Shown here piece by piece: positions 1-7,832 of a stretch of 64,000 nucleotides of DNA. The DNA lies in contig NZ_JBDJAW010000022.1 of assembly GCF_039649665.1 (NCBI RefSeq), forward strand, positions 1 to 64,000. The letters run 5' to 3'. The notes under the pieces are model-generated. The model saw only the letters and a program-made list of their open reading frames with translations. It did no database searches and was not told the DNA's origin. The number at the start of each line of letters is the position of its first letter. Position 1 is the first letter of the stretch. The position numbers and the translations under genes were made by a program. The DNA comes from Microbispora sp. ZYX-F-249. GTDB taxonomy: Bacteria > Actinomycetota > Actinomycetes > Streptosporangiales > Streptosporangiaceae.

Positions 1-99
1 CGCCGCGTTGGAGACGCCGGTGAAGACGCCGCCGACCAGGGCGGCGACCCCGACGACGGTGCCGATCACCCCGACTCCGGTTCTGGTACTCCTTCTCAA
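1..99 (-). CDS. N-terminus of a secreted or membrane-anchored protein (partial, runs off the left edge)
   Basis: Thirty-three codons of a minus-strand gene are visible, starting at a TTG (99-97) with GAGGAG seven bases upstream. The peptide opens with MRRSTRTG and then an uninterrupted Gly/Val/Ala hydrophobic stretch (about residues 8-29) ending in SNAA, as in a signal peptide or N-terminal membrane anchor. The function cannot be told because the body lies outside the window. The start is inferred from the ribosome site and the typical signal-peptide layout; the frame stays open to base 1. Confidence 0.5.
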   Translation of the reverse strand, partial: MRRSTRTGVGVIGTVVGVAALVGGVFTGVSNAA

Positions 100-179
100 A
101 ACCGAGCTCCTCGCAGATCGTGCAGGACCCCTGACCGAGGCGGTGGCGCGGGGGCCACTCCTGATCCCGCGGGGGGCAA

Positions 180-206
180 TTCATGAATGTGAACAACATC
201 CATGAA
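180..206. promoter_or_regulatory. 11-bp inverted repeat upstream of the left-edge gene
   Basis: TTCATGAATGT (180-190) and ACATCCATGAA (196-206) form an inverted repeat matching at 10 of 11 positions around a 5-base spacer. A second TTCATGAA core sits inside the perfect palindrome TTTCATGAAA at 340-349. The stretch 100-510 has no convincing gene. Besides these sites it holds a 6-bp hairpin with a CGAA loop (432-447) and the operator at 470-495. The repeat is 81 bases upstream of the TTG start at 99, so it could be an operator for that gene; no regulator can be assigned. Confidence 0.35.
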
Positions 207-469
207 CCGGAACGCGGCCTAAATTACGGATCACGAGAACCCGGGTCAATGCTCCGTGTCGGACGATTGACGGGCCAATTCGGGCAGTTGCCGGTTTGTC
301 CAGGTGAGGGGCGAAGCGCCGGGGTCTTCTCGGTGAAATTTTCATGAAACACCCGCGCCGGGCCAGCGCTCGGCGCGAGCGGCGCACTCTCGAAACCCCG
401 ACCGGCCTCACCAGGTGTAGGTGAGATCACACCCCGCCGAAGCGGGGCGAGGGTTCGTCGGCGATATCG

Positions 470-495
470 TTTTGTACCGACTGGTCAGTACAAAA
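470..495. promoter_or_regulatory. TetR-type operator of the ABC/YhgE/TetR operon
   Basis: A 26-bp palindrome: TTTTGTAC and GTACAAAA are perfect 8-bp arms around 10 bases, and the inside (CGACTGGTCA) continues the symmetry, so 11 of 13 half-site positions pair. It ends 15 bases before the ATG of the ABC ATPase. The operon's third gene is a TetR repressor, so autoregulation through this site is the simplest reading (inference). Confidence 0.7.
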
Positions 496-510
496 GAGTG
501 GAGCGCAGAC

Positions 511-1374
511 ATGGACGCCGGGCGGACCGTGAATCCCGCACCCGCTGCCGGAGCTCCCGCCCCACCGTCCGGCGGTGTCTCCGGCAGTGTTCCCGGCAGT
601 GTTCCCGGCAGTGTTCCCGGCGGTGTCTCCGGCAGTGTTCCCGGCGGTGTTCCCAGCGGTGCCTTCGCGGGTGCCGAGGTGGTGGCGCGGGAGCTGGGCG
701 TCCGGGGTGGTCACGGCTGGGTCTACCGGCACGTCTCACTGCACGCGGCTCCCGGCACGCTCACCGTCGTCACAGGTGAGGCGGGCAGCGGCCGTACGAG
801 CCTGCTGCTCACCCTCGCGGGACGGATGAAGCCCACCGAGGGGACGTGCACCGTGGGCGGCCTGGCCGCGCCCCGCAGGATCAGGCAGGTGGCCGCCCTC
901 GGGCTCTTTCCGCAGGTGAATCCCTTCGACGACGCCCTGTCCGTGCGGGAGCACCTGCAGGAGCGGCTGCGCCCGCACGGTTTCCTGTGGCGCAGGCGGC
1001 ACCCCGACGCCGCGTGGTCGGCCCTCGCCCACGCCGGGCTCGACCCGGGCGCGCTGCCACACGGCGATCGGACCCTGGCCAGGGAGCTCACCCGTGACCA
1101 GGCGGTCCGGCTGGGCGTGGCGCTCGCGCTGCTCGACCAGCCGGGTCTGCTCCTCGTGGACGACGCCGGCACCGGCGTTCCCGTGGGCAGGCGTCACGAG
1201 TTGTGGGACACGCTCCGCGGCCTGGCCGACGAGGGCCTCACGGTCGTCACGGCGTGCACCGACGCCGAGGAAGCGGCCGGCGTGGCCACCACGCTGCTGC
1301 CGCTGCCCGTCGAGCGGGTGGCCGCGCGCCGCGACGACGACCGTCACGATGCCGAGGAAGGGACACGTCGATGA
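511..1374 (+). CDS. ABC transporter ATP-binding subunit (degenerate) of a YhgE/Pip-type exporter
   Basis: 287 residues from an ATG preceded by GGAGCG. The first ~50 residues are a Pro/Gly/Ser/Val low-complexity leader made of tandem GSVP/GGVP units. A single ABC ATPase domain follows: Walker A GEAGSGRTS near residue 90 and a Walker B-like LLLVDDAG near residue 213. The usual LSGGQ signature is replaced by ELTRDQ, and the residue after the Walker B aspartate is Asp rather than the catalytic Glu, so ATP hydrolysis may be weak. It overlaps the next gene by ATGA. In this family the partner is a large YhgE/Pip membrane protein, which is exactly what follows. Likely TetR-regulated. Confidence 0.8.
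   Translation: MDAGRTVNPAPAAGAPAPPSGGVSGSVPGSVPGSVPGGVSGSVPGGVPSGAFAGAEVVARELGVRGGHGWVYRHVSLHAAPGTLTVVTGEAGSGRTSLLLTLAGRMKPTEGTCTVGGLAAPRRIRQVAALGLFPQVNPFDDALSVREHLQERLRPHGFLWRRRHPDAAWSALAHAGLDPGALPHGDRTLARELTRDQAVRLGVALALLDQPGLLLVDDAGTGVPVGRRHELWDTLRGLADEGLTVVTACTDAEEAAGVATTLLPLPVERVAARRDDDRHDAEEGTRR
571..654 (+). repeat. 12-bp tandem repeat, seven units, inside the ATPase gene
   Basis: Seven consecutive 12-base units of the type GGCAGTGTTCCC or GGCGGTGTCTCC. They encode the alternating GSVP/GGVS leader of the ABC ATPase. The unit keeps the reading frame, so copy-number change would only alter linker length. Confidence 0.85.
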
Positions 1375-3719
1375 GGGCCTCCCTCCCCGGCCGGTTCGAA
1401 CTGCGCAGGTTCATGCGCTCCCGGCTCACCAGGGCCGCGCTGGTCGCCGTCGTGATGCTGCCCCTGCTGTACGCCGGGCTTTACCTGTGGTCGTTCTGGG
1501 ATCCCCAGGCGAACCTGAGCCGCGTACCGGTGGCCCTCGTGGTGGAGGACCGTCCGGCCACCGTCGCCGGAGCCGCGGATGGCCGGCCGAGCACGGTGAA
1601 CGCCGGAAGCGAGCTCGCCGCAGAACTGGAGGAGCGCAGGGTCTTCGCCTGGCACCGGGTCGGCGCGGCCGAGGCCGACAGAGGCGTCCGCGAAGGGCGT
1701 TACTACCTGTCGCTGACGATCCCGGCCGACTTCAGCGCCGACCTCGCCTCGCCCTCGGGTGACGGCACGCCGCAGCCCGCCCGGCTCGGCGTGCGGGTGG
1801 ACACCGGGCGCAGCTACATCATGGGGACGATCTCGGACGCCGTGTTCCGCGAGGTCAAGGAGGCGGCCGGGCGCAGCGCGGTCAAGGACTACCTCGACCG
1901 GATCTTCCTGTCGTTCGGCGAGCTGCACGACAAGACCACCCAGGCGGCCAACGGCGCCGGCCGGCTGCACGACGGAGCCGCCACCGCCAGCGACGGCGCC
2001 GCCTCACTGGCTAAGGGGCTGGGGTCCGTGCAGGACGCGACGGGCCGGCTGTCATCCGGGGCCGGCGCCCTGTACGGCGGGTCGAAGCGGCTGACGAGCG
2101 GGCTGCACCAGGCCAGGACCGGCTCGGCCTCCTTGTCCGCCGGCCTGTCGAAGGCGGCCTCCGGCGCGGCCGCCCTGCGTGAGGGCCTGTCCGCGCTCGA
2201 CAAGGGGGCGGCCACGCTGGCGGAGGGCAACCGCGAGGCCTACCGCCAGGTGCACGCCCTGTCTCCGGCCGTCAACCGCGCGGCCGACACGTACGTCCCC
2301 GTGCTGGAGCAGAACGGCGACCGTATCCGGCGGGCCGCGCTCACCCTGGCGGAGGGCGCCGACGGCTTCGCGAACGCGCTCGACGGCCTGCCCCGGGAGG
2401 TGCGGAGCTCGGCCGGCGCGGCCCGGCAGGACCTGCGTGCCGTCGAACGCTGGCTGGGCGCCCATCCCGACGCCGACCCCGAGCTGCGCACGCTGGTGGA
2501 ACGGGCGGCGGGGTCGGCCGGCGACCTCGCGTCGGCCGCCGGACGGCTGCAGGACCGCCTCGGCGCCCAGGAGGGCAGACTCGACGACCTCGCCCGTACG
2601 GCGCGGACGGTGGCGGACGACGCCCGGGAGCTGGCCGCCGCCGCACCCGGCCTCGGCACCGCCCTGGACGACGCCCGCGACAAGTTCAACGAGCTGGACA
2701 AGGGCCTCAAGCGGCTGGCCGACGGAGCGTCCGACCTGCGCGACGGCACCGGCAAGGCGCTGAGCGGGGCCTCCTCGCTGTCCACCGGTCTCGGCACGCT
2801 GAACACGGGCGCGCGCCGCCTGTCCACCGGCCTGGCCGAACTCGACGACGGAGCGAGCGGCCTCACCACGGGCCTCGCCTCGCTCGCCTCCGGCGCGGGC
2901 AAGCTCGAGGGCGGCATCGGCGCGCTGCGGCGGGGGGCCGGAAAACTCGACTCCGGGCTGGTCAAGCTGACCGACGGCTCGGGCGAGCTGGCCGGCGAGC
3001 TCGGCGACGGGGCCGCCCGGATCCCCGACTACGGGGCAGGGGACCGTGACAGCCGTACGGACATGATGAGCGACCCCGTCCGGCTCGCCACCGAGGTGGA
3101 CAACGAGGTGCCCAACTACGGGACCGGGTTCGCGCCCTTCTTCGTGCCGCTGGCGCTGTGGGTCGGCGCGATGGTGACGTACATGGTGCTGCGGCCGGTC
3201 AACCCGCGGCTGCTCGCCGGGTCGGCGCCGGCCTGGCGTACGGCGCTCGCGGGGTGGCTCCCGGGGCTCGCGATGGGGACGCTCCAGGTGGCGGTGCTGC
3301 TCGCCGTGCTGCGCTTCGGGCTCGGGCTGCGGGCCGGCGACTGGCCGGGCATGGCGGCCTTCCTCGTGCTCGTGACCGCGGCGTTCCTCGCGATCGTGCA
3401 GGCGGTCAACGCGCTGCTCGGGCCGCCCGGACGGGTCGCGGTGCTGGCGCTGCTCATGCTGCAGCTCACCTCGTCGGCGGGCACCTACCCCATCGAGACC
3501 TCCCCCGGCTTCTTCCAGGCGATCTCGCCGTGGCTGCCGATGAGCTGGGTGGTGTCGGCGATGCGCCGGCTCATCAGCGGCGGCGACGCCACCGTGGTGT
3601 GGCAGGCTTGCGGCGTGCTGTCCCTGTTCGTCGCCCTCGGTCTCGCGCTCACCGTGCTCGCCGTCCACCGCGGCCGTACCTGGTCGATGCGCCGCCTCAA
3701 GCCGGAGCTGTCGCTGTGA
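1371..3719 (+). CDS. YhgE/Pip-family membrane protein (ABC-2-like permease)
   Basis: 782 residues. It has one transmembrane helix near residues 20-42, then a ~560-residue extracytoplasmic region rich in repeated A..L..G...L..G heptads (predicted long coiled coil), then about five transmembrane helices in the last 190 residues. This is the YhgE/Pip layout (phage-infection-protein-like, ABC-2-type membrane subunit). It starts at the ATGA overlap with the ATPase gene and ends with a GTGA overlap with the TetR gene, so the three are translationally coupled. Exported substrate unknown. In the family, the coiled-coil region is thought to project outside the membrane. Confidence 0.85.
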   Translation: MRASLPGRFELRRFMRSRLTRAALVAVVMLPLLYAGLYLWSFWDPQANLSRVPVALVVEDRPATVAGAADGRPSTVNAGSELAAELEERRVFAWHRVGAAEADRGVREGRYYLSLTIPADFSADLASPSGDGTPQPARLGVRVDTGRSYIMGTISDAVFREVKEAAGRSAVKDYLDRIFLSFGELHDKTTQAANGAGRLHDGAATASDGAASLAKGLGSVQDATGRLSSGAGALYGGSKRLTSGLHQARTGSASLSAGLSKAASGAAALREGLSALDKGAATLAEGNREAYRQVHALSPAVNRAADTYVPVLEQNGDRIRRAALTLAEGADGFANALDGLPREVRSSAGAARQDLRAVERWLGAHPDADPELRTLVERAAGSAGDLASAAGRLQDRLGAQEGRLDDLARTARTVADDARELAAAAPGLGTALDDARDKFNELDKGLKRLADGASDLRDGTGKALSGASSLSTGLGTLNTGARRLSTGLAELDDGASGLTTGLASLASGAGKLEGGIGALRRGAGKLDSGLVKLTDGSGELAGELGDGAARIPDYGAGDRDSRTDMMSDPVRLATEVDNEVPNYGTGFAPFFVPLALWVGAMVTYMVLRPVNPRLLAGSAPAWRTALAGWLPGLAMGTLQVAVLLAVLRFGLGLRAGDWPGMAAFLVLVTAAFLAIVQAVNALLGPPGRVAVLALLMLQLTSSAGTYPIETSPGFFQAISPWLPMSWVVSAMRRLISGGDATVVWQACGVLSLFVALGLALTVLAVHRGRTWSMRRLKPELSL

Positions 3720-4366
3720 GCCGCCCAGTGGACGGCACAGTGGACGGCACAGTGGACGGCCCGGCGGACAGTCCGGCGAAGGAACAGGGCGGCAGGCGGG
3801 CTGAGACGCGGCAACGGCTGTACCGTGCCGCGGCCGACCTCATCGCCGAGCAGGGTTTCGCGGCCACGACCGTCGACGCGATCGCCGAACGCGCCGGGGT
3901 GGCCAAGGGCACCGTCTTCTACAACTTCGGCAGCAAGGAGGCGCTGTTCGCCGGGCTGCTCGACCACGGGATCGAGCGGCTCGCCGACGCCCTCGCCGAG
4001 GCCGCGCGCGGCCCCGCCGCCTCGCCGGTCGCCGTGCTCGACGCGCTCATGCTCGCCCAGCTCCGCTTCTTCGACGAGTACGGGCCCTTCGCCCGGGTGC
4101 TGCTGGCCGAGTTGTGGCGGGCGGCGTGGCAGGACGCCGTCCTGCGGCTGCGTACGACCGTGCTCAGGACGTACGAGCGCGTTCTCGCGGACGCGGTGGC
4201 GGCCGGCGAGCTGCGCCCGGGGTTCGACACCGGCACCGCCGCGACGGCCGTCTTCGGCATGGTGCTCACCGTCGCCATCGAACGCCGCGCCCTGCGCCCC
4301 GACCAGCCGGTCGAGGACGTCCACGCCACACTCGCCGAACTCGTCCACCGCCGCATCACACCCTGA
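3716..4366 (+). CDS. TetR-family transcriptional repressor
   Basis: 216 residues from a GTG that overlaps the stop of the membrane-protein gene. Residues 1-22 are a VDGTVDGTVDGPADSP leader from a 12-bp DNA repeat. A TetR N-terminal helix-turn-helix follows (about residues 30-75; TTVDAIAERAGVAKGTVFYNF), with a helical ligand/dimer domain behind it. It very likely represses its own operon through the palindrome at 470-495. The ligand is unknown; exporter substrates are the usual inducers for this arrangement. Confidence 0.9.
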   Translation: MSRPVDGTVDGTVDGPADSPAKEQGGRRAETRQRLYRAAADLIAEQGFAATTVDAIAERAGVAKGTVFYNFGSKEALFAGLLDHGIERLADALAEAARGPAASPVAVLDALMLAQLRFFDEYGPFARVLLAELWRAAWQDAVLRLRTTVLRTYERVLADAVAAGELRPGFDTGTAATAVFGMVLTVAIERRALRPDQPVEDVHATLAELVHRRITP

Positions 4367-4464
4367 CCGGCCGCGGCGTGGAAAAGCCGGAATCTACCGG
4401 TCGTGCGAGCGCTGAGCCCGCACGGCGCCGACAAGGACCCCTGGCGTCAGCAGAGGCAGGGAGA

Positions 4465-4700
4465 TCAGGAGAAGAGGTCGTCCACTTCGCCGTGGCCGCC
4501 CGGCCAATCCACTGCTCCAGCAGGTGCAGGTCGGAGCATCGGCTGATCCGCTCAGGTGCCGCGGAAGGGATGTCCAGGCCCCGGGCGTCGAGCACGGCGA
4601 GGATCGCCTCGATCTCGCTCTCCGTGCGGCCCTCTTGACGACCCTGTTCCAGACCTTGTACCAGGCCCCTGTTCACCCACTCGGAGAAGGCGGACTTCAC
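4465..4700 (-). pseudogene. Relic of an Rpn/PD-(D/E)XK-type protein (C-terminal fragment, frameshifted)
   Basis: A minus-strand fragment reads GLEQGRQEGRTESEIEA, then VLDARGLDIPSAAPERIS and HLLEQWIGRAATA. This is the C-terminal tail commonly seen in actinobacterial Rpn-type (recombination-promoting nuclease/putative transposase) proteins. The normal ending of such proteins appears in a second frame (EVDDLFS then TGA at 4467-4465), which needs a one-base frameshift after GRAATA. The N-terminal nuclease domain is missing upstream. I read it as a decayed remnant. Family assignment is from remembered tail sequences and is moderate. Confidence 0.5.
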
Positions 4701-4852
4701 TCAAGGTGTTCACGCCATTACGGAGGATCATCGGAGTCTGTGGATGGCGTGGGAACGGGGCTGATGCGTTAGCGAGACGAGATGATCGGCAACTAACGTG
4801 AACCGCCGTTCGTCGGGATGAATGCAGGCATCCCGGAGCAATGGAGGAGATC

Positions 4853-6679
4853 GTGTACCCCCCACCGCAGCAGAAGCGCCGGCGCAGCGTGGCTCCGTTC
4901 ATCGTCGCGGTCGTCTTCGCGGGAGCGCTCATCGTCGGGTTGAAGCTGCTGTTCGGCGGGGTGTCGGGCGGCGGGAACGCCGGGGACGGCAAGGACGGGA
5001 ACGCGACCAGACGCGCCTGCGACGACGACGGGATCACGCTGACCGTCGCCGCCTCCAGTGAGAAGGCCGAGCTGCTGCGCACGATGGCCAACGACTACAA
5101 CGGCCACAAGGTGGACGGGAAGTGCGTGGACGTCGTCGTGAACTCCAAGGCGTCCGGCGGGGCGATGCAGGCCCTGGCGCGCGGCTGGGACGAGCGGCAG
5201 GACGGCCCGAAGCCGGACGTGTGGACGCCGGCGAGCGCCGGCTGGATCACCCTCCTGCGGCAGCGCGTCGAGGGCGGTGACCAGGCGTCCCCGGTGTCCG
5301 CGGAAAACCCGACGATCGCCACGTCTCCGCTGGTCATCGCGATGCCCAAGCCGATGGCCCAGGCGCTCGGCTGGCCGTCGAAGAAGATCGGCTGGTCCGA
5401 CATCCTGGACCTGGCCAACGACCCGAAGGGCTGGGCGAAGTACGACCACCCGGAATGGGGGCAGTTCCGTCTCGGCAAGACGAACCCGAACTTCTCGACA
5501 TCGGGCCTGAACGCGACCGTCGGGGCGTACTTCGCGGCCACCGGGCTGTCGGGCGACCTGACGGAACGGGACGTCGCCGCGGCGAAGACGCGTGACTTCG
5601 TCAAGGGGGTCGAGCGGTCCATCGTCCACTACGGCGACACCACGCTGACCTTCCTGTCCAACCTCCAGCACGCCGACGACTCCGGGACGGCCATGTCGTA
5701 CATCTCCGCCGTGACCGTGGAGGAGAAGTCGGTGTGGGACTACAACCAGGGCAACCCGACGGGCGACCCCAAGACGCTCGGCGACCACGCCAAGCCGAAG
5801 GTCCCGCTGGTGGCGATCTATCCCAAGGAGGGCACGCTCCTTTCCGACCACCCGTACGCCGTGCTGTCCTGGGCGGACGGCGCGAAGAAGGCCGCGGCGG
5901 CGGACTTCCTGAAGTACCTCCAGGCGCCCGAGCGGCAGCGGGAGTTCGAGAAGTACGCCTTCCGGTCCTTCGACGGCAAGCCGGGCAGCCTCGTCACGAC
6001 CGCCAACGGCCTCGACCCCAAGCAGCCGGCCACCACGCTCAGCACGCCGACTCCGCAGGTGCTCGACCGGATCCTCGCCAGCTGGGCCGAGCTGCGCAAG
6101 CCCGCCAACGTGCTGATGGTGATGGACGTCTCCGGCTCGATGGGCGCCGACGTCGCGGGCACCGGCAAGACCAAGCTCGACCTCGCCAAGCAGGCCGCGA
6201 TCAACGCGCTGCCGCAGTTCGGCCCGAACGACCGCGTGGGCCTGTGGCTGTTCAGCCTCAAGCAGGACGGCGACAAGGACTACCGCGAGCTCGTCCCCCT
6301 GGGCACGAACAACCAGTCGCGCCTCAAGAACCGCATCAACGGCCTGATACCCAGCGGCGGCACGGGGCTGTACGACACGGCCCTGGCGTCGTACCAGCAC
6401 GTGATGCGGCACCAGAGCGGCGACGCGATCAACGCGGTCGTGTTCCTGACGGACGGCAAGAACGAGGACAACAACTCCATCTCGCTCGAGAACCTGCTGC
6501 CCGAGCTGCGCAAGGAGGCAGGGCAGGAGACCGTGCGGATGTTCACCATCGCCTACGGCGGCGACGCCGACCTCGGCGTCCTGCGGAAGATCTCGCAGAC
6601 CACCGACGCGGCGGCCTACGATTCGCGCAAGCCGGGGAGCATCGACGAGGTGTTCACCGCCGTGATCTCCAACTTCTGA
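4853..6679 (+). CDS. Membrane-anchored solute-binding protein fused to a von Willebrand A domain
   Basis: 608 residues from the GTG at 4853, which has GGAGGAG three bases upstream; an in-frame ATG at 4841 would add four residues. A basic stretch (KRRRS) and one transmembrane helix (about 12-35) precede a periplasmic-binding-like domain (about 55-400, bacterial extracellular solute-binding type). A C-terminal VWA domain follows, with a complete-looking MIDAS: DVSGSMG near 425, a GGTG loop and FLTDGKNED. It has no lipobox cysteine. Binding-protein/VWA fusions are conserved in actinobacteria; the role is undefined, presumably metal-dependent protein contact at the membrane. The next gene follows after 16 bases. 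Confidence 0.85.
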   Translation: MYPPPQQKRRRSVAPFIVAVVFAGALIVGLKLLFGGVSGGGNAGDGKDGNATRRACDDDGITLTVAASSEKAELLRTMANDYNGHKVDGKCVDVVVNSKASGGAMQALARGWDERQDGPKPDVWTPASAGWITLLRQRVEGGDQASPVSAENPTIATSPLVIAMPKPMAQALGWPSKKIGWSDILDLANDPKGWAKYDHPEWGQFRLGKTNPNFSTSGLNATVGAYFAATGLSGDLTERDVAAAKTRDFVKGVERSIVHYGDTTLTFLSNLQHADDSGTAMSYISAVTVEEKSVWDYNQGNPTGDPKTLGDHAKPKVPLVAIYPKEGTLLSDHPYAVLSWADGAKKAAAADFLKYLQAPERQREFEKYAFRSFDGKPGSLVTTANGLDPKQPATTLSTPTPQVLDRILASWAELRKPANVLMVMDVSGSMGADVAGTGKTKLDLAKQAAINALPQFGPNDRVGLWLFSLKQDGDKDYRELVPLGTNNQSRLKNRINGLIPSGGTGLYDTALASYQHVMRHQSGDAINAVVFLTDGKNEDNNSISLENLLPELRKEAGQETVRMFTIAYGGDADLGVLRKISQTTDAAAYDSRKPGSIDEVFTAVISNF

Positions 6680-6695
6680 CCGGGAGCCCCTGCCT

Positions 6696-7448
6696 GTGTC
6701 CCGCTTCACCGACGAACTGCGCGACCCCTGGGCGCTGCTCCTGGGCGCCACGGCCGCCGGCGCCGCCTGGGCCGTCGACCTCCCTGCGGCGGGCGTGGCC
6801 GTCGCCGGGGTGGGGGTGTGGCTCATCAAGGCGTTCGCCTCCGCCTGGCAGTCCGCGGGAGGCGAGAGCCGTACGGAGCCGGAGGCCCCGCCGGTCGCGC
6901 GCGGCAGCGTGGAGGAGGCGTGGCTGCGCCGGGCGGAGCAGGCCGCCGCGTCCTTCGCCGACCTGGCCGCCTCGATGCGCGGGCAGCTCCTGCTCGACCG
7001 GATCGCGGCCATGCGCCCGCAGGTGGACGACACCGTCGCGACCCTGCGCCGGCTGGCCGGGCACGCCACCGTCACCGGCTCCGCGCTGGCCCGCTTCGAC
7101 CCCCGGTTCCTCGAGCAGGAGCGCGCACGGCTGACTCAGGCCCGGCGGACGGCCCGGCAGGAGGTCGCGGGCGAGCTCGACCGGTCGATCGCCGCCCTGG
7201 ACGCCCAGCGCGAGGTGTACGACCGGTTGTCGGGCGCGCGGGAGCGGGTGCTGGCCCGGCTGCAGTCGGGCGCCCTCAGCCTGGAGGGCCTGGTCGCCCG
7301 GGCGGTCGAGATCTCCGCCATGACCGCGACCGCCGACGGCGCGGGCGGCGGCGCCCGGGCGCTCGACGACCTGACCTCGGAGCTCGAACTCACCCGGCAG
7401 AGCCTGCACGAGGTCGAGGAGGCCACCCGCAACGACCTCGGCCCCTGA
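6696..7448 (+). CDS. Conserved actinobacterial membrane/coiled-coil protein linked to the VWA gene
   Basis: 250 residues from a GTG with GGGAG upstream. A hydrophobic N-terminal region (about residues 15-48) is followed by a charged helical body with long heptad-like stretches (about 65-245) and no recognisable catalytic motif. Its 16-base distance from the VWA gene suggests one transcript and a shared complex. I do not recognise a named family. It could be a cytoplasmic partner that senses or clusters the VWA protein (inference only). Confidence 0.7.
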   Translation: MSRFTDELRDPWALLLGATAAGAAWAVDLPAAGVAVAGVGVWLIKAFASAWQSAGGESRTEPEAPPVARGSVEEAWLRRAEQAAASFADLAASMRGQLLLDRIAAMRPQVDDTVATLRRLAGHATVTGSALARFDPRFLEQERARLTQARRTARQEVAGELDRSIAALDAQREVYDRLSGARERVLARLQSGALSLEGLVARAVEISAMTATADGAGGGARALDDLTSELELTRQSLHEVEEATRNDLGP

Positions 7449-7457
7449 TCGCCCGGC

Positions 7458-7681
7458 TCAGGCGGAGGACCCGGTCACGGCGTGCGACAGGCGGCTCAGC
7501 GACAGGCCGTGCCGCGCGATGCCGGGCAGGTCGCGCATCCGGTCCATCCGGAAGTCCGTCAGCGCGGCCACCAGTGGCCCCGGCCGCTCCGCGTCGGGCC
7601 CGGCGATCCAGCGCGACCTCAGCACGGTGCCATCGCCGCGTCGAGGTCGCCGAGAAGTCTCCGGACGCCACCTGCGGTCAT
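7458..7681 (-). pseudogene. Frameshifted short relic of unknown family
   Basis: A minus-strand reading frame starts at ATG 7681 (GGGAG five bases upstream) with MTAGGVRRLLGDLDAAMA and hits TGA at once. Dropping into the next frame gives a clean continuation, VLRSRWIAGPDAERPG to LSRLSHAVTGSSA, ending in TGA at 7460-7458. The span of 224 bases is one short of 75 codons, consistent with a single-base deletion. The downstream stretch has protein-like composition but I cannot assign a family. It could be a C-terminal fragment of an older, longer gene, since the frame stays open upstream of the ATG. Confidence 0.35.
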
Positions 7682-7816
7682 GTCAGTCTCCGGGAGAAGC
7701 GCGGGGCCGGGGCAGAGCGCACGCAGGCGCCGCAGCACGCCGCGGCGGGCGTGGACGGGGGCCCGCGCAACCCGCGCAGCCGCCGGCCGTCGTGTGTCAC
7801 CCGTCCATCTATCTGA

Positions 7817-7828
7817 CCGACCGGTCGG
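7817..7828. promoter_or_regulatory. Orphan TetR-like palindrome CCGACCGGTCGG
   Basis: A perfect 12-bp palindrome, extended by GA before it, between the stop of the PLP enzyme gene (7833) and the relic at 7458-7681. CCGACCGGTCGG is typical of TetR operators. No TetR gene adjoins it, so it may be a leftover from the same erosion that broke the relic. Confidence 0.4.
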
Positions 7829-7832
7829 CCTT

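Noticed and set aside
2052-3668. Long minus-strand open frame (538 codons) opposite the YhgE/Pip gene
   Set aside because: Mirror frame of a GC-rich repeat-containing gene; Arg/Gly/Gln-rich composition and no domain.
4793-7075. 760-codon minus-strand frame opposite the binding-protein/VWA gene
   Set aside because: Antisense shadow; composition is Arg/Val/Gly-rich and no motif is present.
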